The notes under the pieces: model-generated
Told to the model about the DNA's origin: nothing
Seen by the model: only the letters and a program-made list of their open reading frames with translations
Database searches by the model: none
Position numbers and translations under genes: made by a program
Assembly: GCA_963664675.2 (NCBI GenBank)
Contig: CAXXLB010000007.1
Coordinates: 186,001 to 250,000 of the forward strand
Length of the DNA stretch: 64,000 nt
Origin: JASGMR01 sp963664675
GTDB lineage: Bacteria > Thermotogota > Thermotogae > Petrotogales > Kosmotogaceae
Direction of reading: 5' to 3'
In this document: positions 46,509 to 55,514 of the stretch, piece after piece
How positions within the stretch are numbered: the stretch's first letter is position 1
Layout: each line of letters begins with the position of its first letter

Positions 46509-47366
46509 ATGTACTATTTACAGGATATAGTAGCAAAATTGAATGAATTTTGGTCCAGCAAAGGATGTCTAATTGATCAACCTTATGATTTAGAAATGGG
46601 CGCTGGGACCTTTCATCCTTCAACTTTTTTGAAATCCCTCAGTTCAAAACCATGGGCTGTTACTTTTATTCAGCCGTGCAGAAGGCCTACTGATGGCAGG
46701 TACGGAGAAAATCCAATGAGAATTCAAAAATATTTTCAATATCAGGTTATCATAAAACCCTCTCCGGAAAAGGCACAGGAATTATACATAGAATCTCTCG
46801 AATCATTAGGAATTATTCCGACTGATCACGATATCAGATTTGTTGAAGATAACTGGGAATCTCCAACTCTTGGAGCGTGGGGAATAGGTTGGGAAGTATG
46901 GCTCGATGGAATGGAGGTTACCCAATTTACATATTTCCAGCAAGTAGGGGGAATAAACGTAAAACAGGTTTCTCTTGAAATCACATTTGGCCTGGAAAGA
47001 ATAGCGATGTATTTGCAAAATAAAAACAGTATATTCGATGTTGAATGGAATGAAAAATTTACCTATGGAGATGTCTTCCTGAAAAATGAAAGAGACTGGT
47101 CAAAATATAACTTTGAAATCGCGGATATTGAAATGCTGTTCAACCTGTACAAGATGTACAGAAAAGAATTCGATAATTGTATAACAAACGATCTCTTTTT
47201 ACCCGCATATGATTATTTAATAAAATGTTCCGGCACTTTTAATCTTTTGGATGCAAGAAATGCTATTTCCGTAACTCAAAGACAAACGTATATAAAATCT
47301 ATCAGGGAGATGGCAAAAATCGTTGCAACAAAATATGTGGAATGGGAGGATAAAAAATATGAGTAA
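46509..47366 (+). CDS. glyQ: Glycyl-tRNA synthetase alpha subunit
   Basis: 285-aa alpha chain of the alpha2-beta2 bacterial GlyRS, carrying the class II active site: CLIDQPYDLEMGAGTFHPSTFLK, QPCRRPTDGRYGENPMR (motif 2) and ITFGLERIAMYLQ (motif 3). The ATG at 46509 is chosen because GGTGGAGG lies just upstream; the in-frame ATG at 46497 precedes that site. Overlaps glyS by 8 nt. The two-chain type contrasts with single-chain GlyRS of many other bacteria. Confidence 0.97.
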   Translation: MYYLQDIVAKLNEFWSSKGCLIDQPYDLEMGAGTFHPSTFLKSLSSKPWAVTFIQPCRRPTDGRYGENPMRIQKYFQYQVIIKPSPEKAQELYIESLESLGIIPTDHDIRFVEDNWESPTLGAWGIGWEVWLDGMEVTQFTYFQQVGGINVKQVSLEITFGLERIAMYLQNKNSIFDVEWNEKFTYGDVFLKNERDWSKYNFEIADIEMLFNLYKMYRKEFDNCITNDLFLPAYDYLIKCSGTFNLLDARNAISVTQRQTYIKSIREMAKIVATKYVEWEDKKYE

Positions 47367-49398
47367 TTATTTAATTGAAATAGGTATAGAAGAATTGCCG
47401 ACAAGCGAAATAGCTCTTTTAAGAAAGCAATTTTTGAATAATTTGAAAAAAAATATAAAAGAAAATAATTTAAATTACGATTATATAAAAATATTCTCCG
47501 CCAGCAGACGATTCGGAGCGATAGTGAACAATATTGATATAAAACAGAAAGATTTCATTGAAGAAAAGAGAGGACCAAGCGAACAAATTGCTTATCGGGA
47601 CGGAAAATCCACTAAAGCACTGGAAGGATTTTTAAAAGCGAATAAAAAGGAACCTGAAGATGTTTTCATCAATGAAGCAAATGGCGGCAGGTACGTATAC
47701 GTAAGAAACGAAATTACTGGAAAAAAAACAATTGATTTACTCCCAGATATAATAAAAAAAACTCTGGAAAAAATAGACTTCAAAAAACCGATGAGATGGG
47801 GAGAAGGTAATTACAAATTTGTAAGACCAATAAGATGGATAGCGAGCGTAATGGATAACGAAATAGTTCCATTAAACATATACGGTAAAAAGAGTTCCGA
47901 TAAATCTGAAGGTCATCGTTTTTTTGTCGGTGAGATTTCTGTCAATCCTGAAAGTTATTTTGACAGGCTCAGAAAAGCTTACGTAATTACAGATAACGAA
48001 GAACGAAAATCAAGAATTATAAAACAATTGAAAGAATGTGAAAATGAAAATACAAAAGTTAATATAGATGAAGAACTCATAGATGAAATAGAGACACTCA
48101 CTGAGTACCCTACGGCTGTGTTTGGAGAATTCAAAGAAAAGTACAGAGAACTTCCGAAAGAAATAATAATAACAACCATTAAACATCATCAAAGAACTTT
48201 TCCAATTTATATAAATAACATAATTTCAAATAAATTTATTGCATTTCAAGATGGTCCATCGGACCCAAAAAACAATGTGAAAAATGGATATGAAAAAGTT
48301 ATCAACGCAAGATTGGAAGATGCGTATTTTTACTTTAAAAAAGATATATCAAAATCACTTGAAAAAAATGTTACGGATTTAAAAGATGTTATTTTTCAAA
48401 ACGGTTTAGGTACTCTATATGATAAAACCAATAGAATAATAAAATTATCGGAATTTATTGCAGATAAATTGTGTGCTTCAGAATCCGAAAAAAAATTGAT
48501 TGAGCGTACAGCATTACTTTCAAAGGCCGATTTGGTAACGATGGTTGTCTATGAATTTCCTGAACTCCAGGGGACAATGGGAAGAATATATTCATTGCTT
48601 CAGGGAGAAAACGAATTAGTATCATGGGGAATTCAAGAGCAATACAATATCGAAAAGATTCCTGAAACAATTACAGGGACAATAGTGGGCATTGCGGACA
48701 AAATCGATACTGTGATTGGTAATTTTTCTGTTGGAAACATTCCTTCGAGTTCAAAAGATCCATATGCGCTAAGAAGAAAGGTAAATTCAATTATTCAGGT
48801 GATGATTAATAACGGTTGGAAATTGAGTTTAGACGAAATATTGGCTAAATCGGCTGAAATTCTTGGAAAGGATTATGCGAAAATAAAGGATTCGGTAAAC
48901 AATTTCATAATGGGCAGGGTCGAAGCCATTCTACTGGAAAAGGGTTTTTTAAAAAATGTTATCAAAGCCAGCCTGAATAAATATGACATTCCATATAACG
49001 CATGGATAACGGCGGATAATTTAACTAAATATATGACAATGAAAGAATTTAAAGATTTAATAACCGCATTCCAGAGAATTCACAATATTACTAAAAAACA
49101 TGAAGGGTCCGATTTTGAAGGCAAACTATTCATCCTGCAGGAGGAAAAAGAACTTTTCAAAGAATATATGAAAATCTATGATTCGGTTCAAAGAGGAATT
49201 GAGAAATTTGATTACACGGAGTCTTTAGATTCAATACTGAATTCAAAAAATGTTATAGATAAATATTTTGACAATGTTTTCGTCATGGATGAGAGAGAAG
49301 ATATAAGAATGAATAGATTGGGGTTTTTAAAATCATTTGATAATGTATTATTCAAAATAGGTGACCTTTCCCTTTTGAATTCAGAACTAGATGAATAA
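47359..49398 (+). CDS. glyS: Glycyl-tRNA synthetase beta subunit
   Basis: 679-aa beta chain: N-terminal LIEIGIEELPTSEIALL, then EKRGPS, KKPMRWGEGNYKFVRPIRWI, an HD-like region with HHQRTF and FQDGPSDPKNNVKNGYEKVINARLEDAYFYF, and a C-terminal anticodon-binding domain ending NRLGFLKSFDNVLFKIGDLSLL. It binds and positions tRNA-Gly for GlyQ. The ATG at 47359 with GGAGG is chosen over an upstream ATG inside glyQ. Overlaps era by 8 nt. Confidence 0.97.
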   Translation: MSNYLIEIGIEELPTSEIALLRKQFLNNLKKNIKENNLNYDYIKIFSASRRFGAIVNNIDIKQKDFIEEKRGPSEQIAYRDGKSTKALEGFLKANKKEPEDVFINEANGGRYVYVRNEITGKKTIDLLPDIIKKTLEKIDFKKPMRWGEGNYKFVRPIRWIASVMDNEIVPLNIYGKKSSDKSEGHRFFVGEISVNPESYFDRLRKAYVITDNEERKSRIIKQLKECENENTKVNIDEELIDEIETLTEYPTAVFGEFKEKYRELPKEIIITTIKHHQRTFPIYINNIISNKFIAFQDGPSDPKNNVKNGYEKVINARLEDAYFYFKKDISKSLEKNVTDLKDVIFQNGLGTLYDKTNRIIKLSEFIADKLCASESEKKLIERTALLSKADLVTMVVYEFPELQGTMGRIYSLLQGENELVSWGIQEQYNIEKIPETITGTIVGIADKIDTVIGNFSVGNIPSSSKDPYALRRKVNSIIQVMINNGWKLSLDEILAKSAEILGKDYAKIKDSVNNFIMGRVEAILLEKGFLKNVIKASLNKYDIPYNAWITADNLTKYMTMKEFKDLITAFQRIHNITKKHEGSDFEGKLFILQEEKELFKEYMKIYDSVQRGIEKFDYTESLDSILNSKNVIDKYFDNVFVMDEREDIRMNRLGFLKSFDNVLFKIGDLSLLNSELDE

Positions 49399-50338
49399 TA
49401 GTGATTACAGATCGGGAATAGTATCGTTAATTGGGAAACCGAATGTTGGAAAATCCTCATTACTCAACTTTCTCGTTGGTGAGAAGATAGCGATCGTTTC
49501 AGATAAAATTCAAACTACCAGAAATAGAATAGGCGGCATTGTAAACAAAAATAATACACAGATAGTTTTTTACGATACTCCCGGAATTCATAAACCACTA
49601 CATATGCTGGGAAAATATATATTACAGGTAGCTATGAACGCTCTTAATGGTGTAGATTTGTTGACTGTAATTTTAGATATTGAAGACGGCATTTTTCAAT
49701 CCGATAAGCTTGTTTTCAATCACATCTCAAAGAGCACAACACCCGTAATAATTCTTATAAATAAAATAGATACGGTTTTAAAAAACTTGGATAAATTGAA
49801 TGAAGAAGAAGTTTTTAAAAGTGAAGTAATTCAAAATTTCATCCAAAAAATAGATGAACTCTTTCCCACTTATGAAAAAATTATTCCCATATCAGTCACT
49901 GAAAGCTACGGGATTGATTCCTATTTAAACACTGTAGTCGGATTTCTTCCAAAAGGGCATCCTTTGTTTTCAGAAGAAGCTATCACAGACAGATCAATAA
50001 AATTCATGATATCCGAAATAATAAGGGAAAAAATTCTTTTTTTTACCAAGGAAGAAGTTCCCCATTCAGTGGGAATTTATATACAAAAATTTCAAGATGA
50101 ACATGACTCATTCGATATAATGGCGGATATAATAGTCGAAAGAAAATCACAAAAACCCATAATTATAGGTAAAAAAGGAAGTATGATAGGGAAAATCAGA
50201 AAATTGGCAAAAAAAGATATGGAATATCTTTTTGATGTAAAAGTTAAACTCGAATTATTCGTAAAAGTTAAAGAGAACTGGAGACAGAATGATAAATTTA
50301 TCCGAGAATATACAAACTTAGTTGATGAAATAAAATAA
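49391..50338 (+). CDS. era: GTPase Era
   Basis: 315-aa KH-domain GTPase needed for 16S rRNA maturation. G motifs: GKPNVGKSSLLNFLVG (G1), YDTPGIHKP (G3), NKID (G4), VSVTESYG. The KH domain at about 215-305 has VERKSQKPIIIGKKGSMIGKIRKLA. It has the FFTKEEVPHSVGIYI loop typical of Era. It closes the 16-kb co-directional run. A ribosome site inside the end of glyS is weak, so coupling is likely. Confidence 0.96.
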   Translation: MNNSDYRSGIVSLIGKPNVGKSSLLNFLVGEKIAIVSDKIQTTRNRIGGIVNKNNTQIVFYDTPGIHKPLHMLGKYILQVAMNALNGVDLLTVILDIEDGIFQSDKLVFNHISKSTTPVIILINKIDTVLKNLDKLNEEEVFKSEVIQNFIQKIDELFPTYEKIIPISVTESYGIDSYLNTVVGFLPKGHPLFSEEAITDRSIKFMISEIIREKILFFTKEEVPHSVGIYIQKFQDEHDSFDIMADIIVERKSQKPIIIGKKGSMIGKIRKLAKKDMEYLFDVKVKLELFVKVKENWRQNDKFIREYTNLVDEIK

Positions 50339-50434
50339 AAAACTTTATTTTGATTTATTGTTTAATAAATGTATTTTTTCATGCTTCCTGGATTTTTCTG
50401 AATATCAACCATAATTTATTAAAAATATAAAAAG

Positions 50435-50486
50435 AGAAGTAAGATTTTTAAAAAAAGGAGAGAGTCCGTTAATCGATCTTACTTCT
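50435..50486. repeat. Inverted repeat between era and MFS gene
   Basis: An 11-bp perfect inverted repeat (50435-50445 AGAAGTAAGAT and 50476-50486) with a 30-nt loop, flanked by AT. On the minus strand it is followed by CTTTTTATATTTTT, so it may be the terminator of the MFS gene, whose stop is 33 nt away, and also of era in the other direction. Confidence 0.6.
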
Positions 50487-50518
50487 ATAATTTTCTTACC
50501 GATTCCCAATAATTTGTA

Positions 50519-51808
50519 TTAAGTGCCTTCATTGTTTGCGGCAGTTGCTTTTTGATCAGATTTATTTATATCCATATTTTTATATTCTCCTTTTATGAAG
50601 AAAAGAATCGAGAAGAATACTGTTACTGCCAACGATATCAGTGTCAGTATATGTGCAGGTATACTGTCAACAAGGAATCCATAAATAGCTGTTCCAAGTG
50701 GAACTATTAACTGAGATAGAACTCCAAGAACCGAAAATACCCTTGATCTTACTTCTGATGGAGTAGATTTCTGAAAAAATATGTTTATAGGTGTATTTAT
50801 CTGAGCGTTGAAAATTCCCATAAATATAAATATAAAACATATAATTCCAAGGTAAAGCCATGAAGCTCCCCCTAGAATATTTGTCATTATTGGGAACATT
50901 ACAATATTGAATAAAACAAAGAAAATCATTTGAGCTATAAATCCTCTTTTAAAGAGTGTGCTTATCTTTTTATTAGAAAGGAAAACTGCTATGAGAATGT
51001 TTCCAATCAATGTTCCAAATACCCAGGCACCTTCCATAAGTCCATACTGGAAGCTACTAAATCCTATTATTTCTCTGGCAAAAAAAGGAAGGACAACCAT
51101 AACTATAGGTGCAATTAAAAAATTAATTAACATGAAAAACACCATCATATTTAAGACAAATCTATGATTTTTAAAATATACTATCCCGAATTTAAAGTCT
51201 TCAAAGAACTGTTTGAGTGTCATCTTTTTCTTTTCCGTTGTTTGCCTATATCTTATAAACATTTCACTTATTGCGGAGACCACAAATGAAGTGCCATTAA
51301 TAATGAATACAACTTTTATTCCTAAAGGATATAATATTCCTCCGAAAGCAGGGCCTACAATATAACTTAGAGCGTTTAATGCACTCAGAGTTGAATTGCT
51401 TCTTGTCAGCTTTTCCTCTGGTACAAGTTCAGGAAGCATAGCGTTTGATGCAGGATCAAAGAATATATCCATTATAGATATAAAAATTTGAGAAATATAA
51501 ATTATATAAAGTGGCAGATTTCCAGTAAATGCAATATAAGCAAGGATGAAAATAACTGCTCCTCTTCCAAAATCCATAAAAACCATTATATTCTTTCTAT
51601 TGAATCTATCACCAATTATTCCCGCAAATGGTGCAAATATAACCTTCGGAAGCAATGTTACTACTAAAAAAGTTCCCATCATCGTCCCCGATCCAGTTAC
51701 ATCAAGTATGTAAAGTGATAATGCAAGAGCCTGAATTCCACTACCCGTTAAAGAAACTACCCTTCCCGCTGCCAATAACCAAAAATTATAAAGATAAACT
51801 CTCATCAT
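50519..51808 (-). CDS. MFS family transporter (EntS-like drug/metabolite exporter)
   Basis: 429-aa membrane protein with about twelve helices in two halves. The N-terminus NFWLLAAGRVVSLTGSGIQALALSLYILDVTGSGT, the loop GIIGDRFNRKNIMVFMDFGRGAV (MFS motif A, here GDRFNRK) and FFQKSTPSEVRSRVFSVLG in the second half fit the DHA3 enterobactin/drug exporter group. It ends with a short charged tail. It is monocistronic, with a 12-bp palindrome (TATGATATCATA, 51835-51846) near its likely promoter. The substrate is unknown. Confidence 0.88.
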   Translation of the reverse strand: MMRVYLYNFWLLAAGRVVSLTGSGIQALALSLYILDVTGSGTMMGTFLVVTLLPKVIFAPFAGIIGDRFNRKNIMVFMDFGRGAVIFILAYIAFTGNLPLYIIYISQIFISIMDIFFDPASNAMLPELVPEEKLTRSNSTLSALNALSYIVGPAFGGILYPLGIKVVFIINGTSFVVSAISEMFIRYRQTTEKKKMTLKQFFEDFKFGIVYFKNHRFVLNMMVFFMLINFLIAPIVMVVLPFFAREIIGFSSFQYGLMEGAWVFGTLIGNILIAVFLSNKKISTLFKRGFIAQMIFFVLFNIVMFPIMTNILGGASWLYLGIICFIFIFMGIFNAQINTPINIFFQKSTPSEVRSRVFSVLGVLSQLIVPLGTAIYGFLVDSIPAHILTLISLAVTVFFSILFFIKGEYKNMDINKSDQKATAANNEGT

Positions 51809-52099
51809 TTTTCTCCTTAAAAAATATTTACTATTATGATATCATATATTTCAACATTATCAAGTACATATAAAAATATTTTCATTCTTTAGATAAAAAA
51901 ATTAATTAAAATAAAAAAATGCATATATTTTTTATAATTATAAATATTGAAATAAATATTATTTGTTTTTCATCGATACATTGATCAAAAAAAATCGATA
52001 TATTAATTTAAATTATTGAATTGCAATATTTTTTTAAATTATTTGAAAGGATGATATAATCGTATGAGTTTGCACAAATTTTATAATCGGGAGGAAAAA
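51809..52099. other. Divergent spacer between MFS gene and ppi
   Basis: AT-rich, no gene. It holds the palindrome at 51835-51846 and a + strand TATAAT at 52055-52060 that is a plausible -10 for ppi. An in-frame ATG at 52064 is too close to that -10 to be the main start. Confidence 0.4.
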
Positions 52100-52696
52100 A
52101 TGTCAAAAAATATAATGCAACTGGAAAAACCGGAAATTGATGAGGAAATATGTATTATTCATACAAGTAGTGGCGATATCAAGTTGAGACTGTTCGAGAA
52201 TATAGTTCCGAATACTGTAGAAAATTTTAAGACGCATGCAAATGCAGGATATTATGTCGGATGTGAATTTTTCAGAACTATCGATGACTTCATGATTCAG
52301 GGTGGCGATCCAACGAATACCGGAAGAGGTGGAGAAAGTATCTGGGGGAAAAGTTTTAAAGATGAATTTTCTGATGAACTTAAACACTTCAGAGGGGCAT
52401 TATCAATGGCTAACGCTGGTCCCAACACTAATGGCAGCCAGTTTTTCATTGTTCAAAATAATTCAATTCCTCAAGAACATTTAGATTTTTCCCCTTTAAA
52501 AGAAACTATAAAAGAAAAATATTCTGAAATTGGCGGGTGTCCTCATTTGGATAATAAACACGCTGTTTTTGGACAGGTCTTTGAGGGCATGGATGTTGTA
52601 GATAAAATTGCTTCAAAAAAGACCGATAGTAGGGCGAGACCAATGAATCCGACAATAATCAAATCTATAGAATTTATAAAATATGAAAATCAATAG
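52100..52696 (+). CDS. Cyclophilin-type peptidyl-prolyl isomerase
   Basis: 198-aa cyclophilin. Active-site core: FFRTIDDFMIQGGDPTNTGRGGESIWGKSFKDE (catalytic Arg in FFRTI, then FxxQGGDP), ALSMANAGPNTNGSQFFIVQN and NKHAVFGQVFEGMDVVDKI. No signal peptide, so cytoplasmic. The insertion QEHLDFSPLKETIKEKYSEIGGCP is common in the bacterial PpiB-like branch. The start is ATG 52100 with GGGAGG 7 nt upstream. Followed by a terminator. Confidence 0.95.
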   Translation: MSKNIMQLEKPEIDEEICIIHTSSGDIKLRLFENIVPNTVENFKTHANAGYYVGCEFFRTIDDFMIQGGDPTNTGRGGESIWGKSFKDEFSDELKHFRGALSMANAGPNTNGSQFFIVQNNSIPQEHLDFSPLKETIKEKYSEIGGCPHLDNKHAVFGQVFEGMDVVDKIASKKTDSRARPMNPTIIKSIEFIKYENQ

Positions 52697-52751
52697 ATTT
52701 TCTCATTCGCTTTTTAAGTAGCGTTGCAGGAAAATAAAGCCAATATACATT

Positions 52752-52786
52752 AAAATCGGATCATTTTTTTATTTGATCCGATTTTT
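52752..52786. terminator. Bidirectional terminator between ppi and rsgA
   Basis: A perfect 12-bp stem, AAAATCGGATCA (52752-52763) with TGATCCGATTTT (52774-52785), with T- and A-rich flanks on both sides. It serves ppi on + and rsgA on -. Confidence 0.9.
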
Positions 52787-52841
52787 AAATGATATCATTC
52801 GATAAATTCCGTTTCATACATAAACTATTTTTAAAAAGCTT

Positions 52842-53744
52842 TCAGCAATCTTGTTTTAACTTTATATAATTCCTATATCTTTTCTCGCTTATTTTTCCCT
52901 CTTCCACAGCTATTTTTACAGCGCACTCCGGTTCTTTAGTATGACTGCAATTCCTGAATTTGCATCTTTTGGATATTTCAAAAATATCTTTGAACGTTTC
53001 TTCTATTTCATGCTTATCCGAGATAATTCCAAATTCTCTGAGCCCGGGGATATCAATTATCTTTCCGCCCTGTGGAATAAAATATACCGAAGAGGATGTT
53101 GTCGTGTGTTTTCCCTTATATAGTGAAGAACTTATTTCACCCGTCTTGGCTAAATTATCATTTAAAATACTGTTGACTAATGAAGATTTACCGACACCGG
53201 AAATTCCTGTGAACACCGAAATCTTATTATTAAGAATTTTTTTTACTTCTTCGATACCTTCACCAGTAAGAGTACTCGTAATAAAAACCTTATAACTGTT
53301 TTTTCTATATAGTTTGATATCCTCTTCAATGAGCTTTTTATCTACTAAATCAACTTTATTGAAAATAATTATAGGTTCTATACCACCGTGTTTGGCGGCA
53401 ATTATGTATCTATCTATAAGATTTGTTTTATATGAAGGATCTTTAACAGAAAAAACCAATAATGCCTGATCAATATTTGAAGCAAGAATCTGTTCCATGT
53501 GTTTTCCTTTTTTTCCCGCTCCTTTTCTGACCAGCTTCGTTTTTCTAGTCTTTATTTCTTTTATTACCCCTTTGTTCCCCTGCGTTTTTTCAAATTCAAC
53601 ATAATCACCAACTACCACAAGTGATTTAGTCTTTTGTAATTGATTGAACAATTTCCCTCTTAAAATACATTTGATTTCCTTTGATTCCTCTTCAATATAA
53701 ACATTTATTAAACCCTTCTGTACATTCGTCACTAATCCTATCAA
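52842..53744 (-). CDS. rsgA: Ribosome small subunit-dependent GTPase A
   Basis: 300-aa circularly permuted GTPase for 30S maturation. An N-terminal OB domain is followed by the permuted order: NKVD (G4), then VFTGISGVGKSSLVNSIL (G1) and DIPGLREFGI (G3). A C-terminal zinc site has CKFRNCSHTKEPEC. The start chosen is TTG at 53744, since GGAGG at 53753-53757 is 8 nt upstream; an ATG at 53759 overlaps that site. It lies behind a leader peptide and attenuator. Single-gene unit ending at a bidirectional terminator. Confidence 0.94.
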   Translation of the reverse strand: MIGLVTNVQKGLINVYIEEESKEIKCILRGKLFNQLQKTKSLVVVGDYVEFEKTQGNKGVIKEIKTRKTKLVRKGAGKKGKHMEQILASNIDQALLVFSVKDPSYKTNLIDRYIIAAKHGGIEPIIIFNKVDLVDKKLIEEDIKLYRKNSYKVFITSTLTGEGIEEVKKILNNKISVFTGISGVGKSSLVNSILNDNLAKTGEISSSLYKGKHTTTSSSVYFIPQGGKIIDIPGLREFGIISDKHEIEETFKDIFEISKRCKFRNCSHTKEPECAVKIAVEEGKISEKRYRNYIKLKQDC

Positions 53745-53762
53745 TTTGTTTACCTCCATAAT

Positions 53763-53795
53763 AAAAAACCACGGTTTTTTCAATAACCGTGGTTT
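53763..53795 (-). terminator. Attenuator terminator before rsgA
   Basis: On the minus strand AAACCACGGTT (complement of 53785-53795) pairs with AACCGTGGTTT (53766-53776), 11 perfect pairs with an 8-nt loop, followed by T6ATT. It lies 5 nt before the rsgA ribosome site. Confidence 0.9.
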
Positions 53796-53852
53796 CCAAT
53801 AATTTATTATAAAGGCTTATTAAAAGTTATTTAACTTCAGGAAGCCACGGTT
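53785..53852 (-). promoter_or_regulatory. Antiterminator alternative pairing before rsgA
   Basis: The 5' arm of the terminator, GGAAACCACGGTT (minus strand, 53785-53797), can instead pair with AACCGTGGCTTCC (53840-53852), which lies inside the leader ORF: 12 of 13 positions pair. The two structures exclude each other. A ribosome covering 53840-53852 would favour termination. Confidence 0.75.
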
Positions 53853-53909
53853 ATAATCCAAGATTATTCTCTTTTCTACAATTATCTCTATTGAATAATT
53901 ATCTCTCAT
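53820..53909 (-). CDS. Leader peptide of the rsgA attenuator (29 aa)
   Basis: A short frame with a strong ribosome site (AAGGAGG, 9 nt before the ATG at 53909). It starts MRDNYSIEIIVEKR and ends FLKLNNF. It has no homology I recognise and no run of one amino acid, so it is unlikely to sense one amino acid as classical leaders do. Codons 20-24 (YNRGF region) contain the antiterminator strand. It sits between a good promoter (53940-53969) and the rsgA terminator. It may sense translation rate in general. Confidence 0.7.
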   Translation of the reverse strand: MRDNYSIEIIVEKRIILDYNRGFLKLNNF

Positions 53910-53939
53910 AAAACCACACCTCCTTAATAATTCTGATAG

Positions 53940-53969
53940 ATTATAACACAACAGATCAATTAAAAACAA
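53940..53969 (-). promoter_or_regulatory. Promoter of the leader-rsgA unit
   Basis: The minus strand has TTGTTT (53964-53969), an 18-nt spacer and a perfect TATAAT (53940-53945). It lies immediately after the stop codon of the GT2 gene. Confidence 0.75.
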
Positions 53970-54698
53970 TCACAAATTAAATTTTCTTCTGTATCGCTTT
54001 GAAATCTTTGACATTTTGAACATTTGAAATATTACTTTGTAAAACGGAACAGCTTTGAATATTTGAATGATCATCTTGAATTCATTAATAAATCCTTTAA
54101 ACATACCCTGCTTTTGACTTTTCATTGTATTTGAAAAATTTACTGGAATGCATACGAAACTGATTTCATTTTTTATAAAGTAATCATTCATTAAAACTTC
54201 AATACCGAATCCTATTTTTGGTTTTACAAATATTTTTTTTATAATATTTTTGTTTAAGCACCTTTCTCCGCTCACAAAATCACATTTCAACATTTTATAA
54301 ATTTTCAATGAGTTCTTTCTTATGGACATCGTGACATCGACTTTTTTGCTTATAACGGGTACAATGAGTTTTTCTATATCAGTTAAGATGATATTCGTAA
54401 GATCGGCATCCAGGAAAAGTATATAATCGGTTTCAGTATTATCAATTCCCGTTTTCATCGCTAAAGTTTTCCCGGCATTCTTTTCTTTCCGAATAATTTT
54501 AAGTTTTTCAGAATTTATTTCATTTACCCTTTGATACGTATCGTCCGATGAACAATCATCTACAACAATAATTTTCTGAATATATTCGCTATCAATAATT
54601 GGTTCAATAACGTTTTTTATTCTAGGTCCCTCATTATAAGCTGGAATTATCACTGTTACTCCCTGATGCTCTCGATTATTAAAAATTAAGTTCTTCAT
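53970..54698 (-). CDS. Glycosyltransferase family 2
   Basis: 242-aa GT-A fold enzyme. N-terminal VTVIIPAYNEGPRIKNVIEPI, IIVVDDCSSDDT (UDP-sugar Asp), EKNAGKTLAMKTGI and LFLDADLT, a DxD motif for metal. C-terminal half has basic stretches but no clear membrane helix. Similar to dolichol-phosphate mannosyltransferase-like and other bacterial GT2 enzymes; sugar and acceptor unknown. The ATG at 54698, with GGTGG, is preferred over an in-frame ATG at 54710. Last of three genes GT26-M55-GT2, with a 16-nt gap. Confidence 0.85.
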   Translation of the reverse strand: MKNLIFNNREHQGVTVIIPAYNEGPRIKNVIEPIIDSEYIQKIIVVDDCSSDDTYQRVNEINSEKLKIIRKEKNAGKTLAMKTGIDNTETDYILFLDADLTNIILTDIEKLIVPVISKKVDVTMSIRKNSLKIYKMLKCDFVSGERCLNKNIIKKIFVKPKIGFGIEVLMNDYFIKNEISFVCIPVNFSNTMKSQKQGMFKGFINEFKMIIQIFKAVPFYKVIFQMFKMSKISKRYRRKFNL

Positions 54699-54714
54699 TA
54701 AAACCACCATTCAA

Positions 54715-55512
54715 TTAAAAAATAAAGAGAAATTTTCTTAAAACTTCATAAAAATCTGTTTCTTTAAAACATATCGTTCTGGAACCTGTTTGGCTCACTC
54801 CCGGAAAGAAAGAGTTTTTATATGCATCCTTGTGCCTCATATAAGTCACTTTAACACTGAATGTTTCAGGGAGTTCAGGTATTAATACTTTATAATCACC
54901 CTTTAAAGATTGAAAAACTCCTTTTTCAATCAGTTTGCACGCCAGACCAGGATTAATACTTGTCGAAGCTCCCCCTTTTCCCTCAAGGGTCGTAACTGTT
55001 TTTATACCTTCTATAAAACTTCTCGCAAAGTTTGTAATAGATTTATCACCACTTATAAAAACTGACGGAACTCTATAATAGGCGGCAGTAAAAGAATTTA
55101 TTGTGAATTCGCTCGTCAGGACATCATTTATTTCAATGGAATAAATATTGGTTGACATAGAATGGGAAAGGGGGTTACCGTCAGAACCCGCAAAAGAGTG
55201 GTATCCGGTATATATAGCAGCATCAAATGAACTATCAAGCCCATACATCATTATCAAAGGATTACCGGACCATCCACGAATTATTTTCGCAATCGTTGGC
55301 AATTTTGAAGGATTTATATTTCTTGCGGTATCATGGGCATCTTTAATAATTATTTGTGTTGCTCCCGCTTTAATAGCTCCATCACAAGCCGCTCTAACTT
55401 CCTCGGTCATTTGTTCCGAATAATATTTGTATTCCGGTTTGTTCAGTGTCGTTTCTGCCCAGTCATTTATACCTGCGGTTCCTTCGATATCAGAACTGAT
55501 AAATATTTTCAA
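54715..55512 (-). CDS. M55 family D-aminopeptidase (DppA-like)
   Basis: 265-aa zinc peptidase. Metal ligands fit the DppA pattern: SSDIEGTAG (Asp and Glu), KDAHDTARN (His), TGYHSFAG (His) and TSEFTINS (Glu). DppA-type enzymes release D-amino acids from peptides and form decamers; Thermotogota often have one, likely for peptidoglycan peptide recycling. It starts at 55512, only 2 nt after the GT26 stop. The final residues are hydrophobic (VLRKFLFIF). Confidence 0.92.
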   Translation of the reverse strand: MKIFISSDIEGTAGINDWAETTLNKPEYKYYSEQMTEEVRAACDGAIKAGATQIIIKDAHDTARNINPSKLPTIAKIIRGWSGNPLIMMYGLDSSFDAAIYTGYHSFAGSDGNPLSHSMSTNIYSIEINDVLTSEFTINSFTAAYYRVPSVFISGDKSITNFARSFIEGIKTVTTLEGKGGASTSINPGLACKLIEKGVFQSLKGDYKVLIPELPETFSVKVTYMRHKDAYKNSFFPGVSQTGSRTICFKETDFYEVLRKFLFIF

Positions 55513-55514
55513 GC

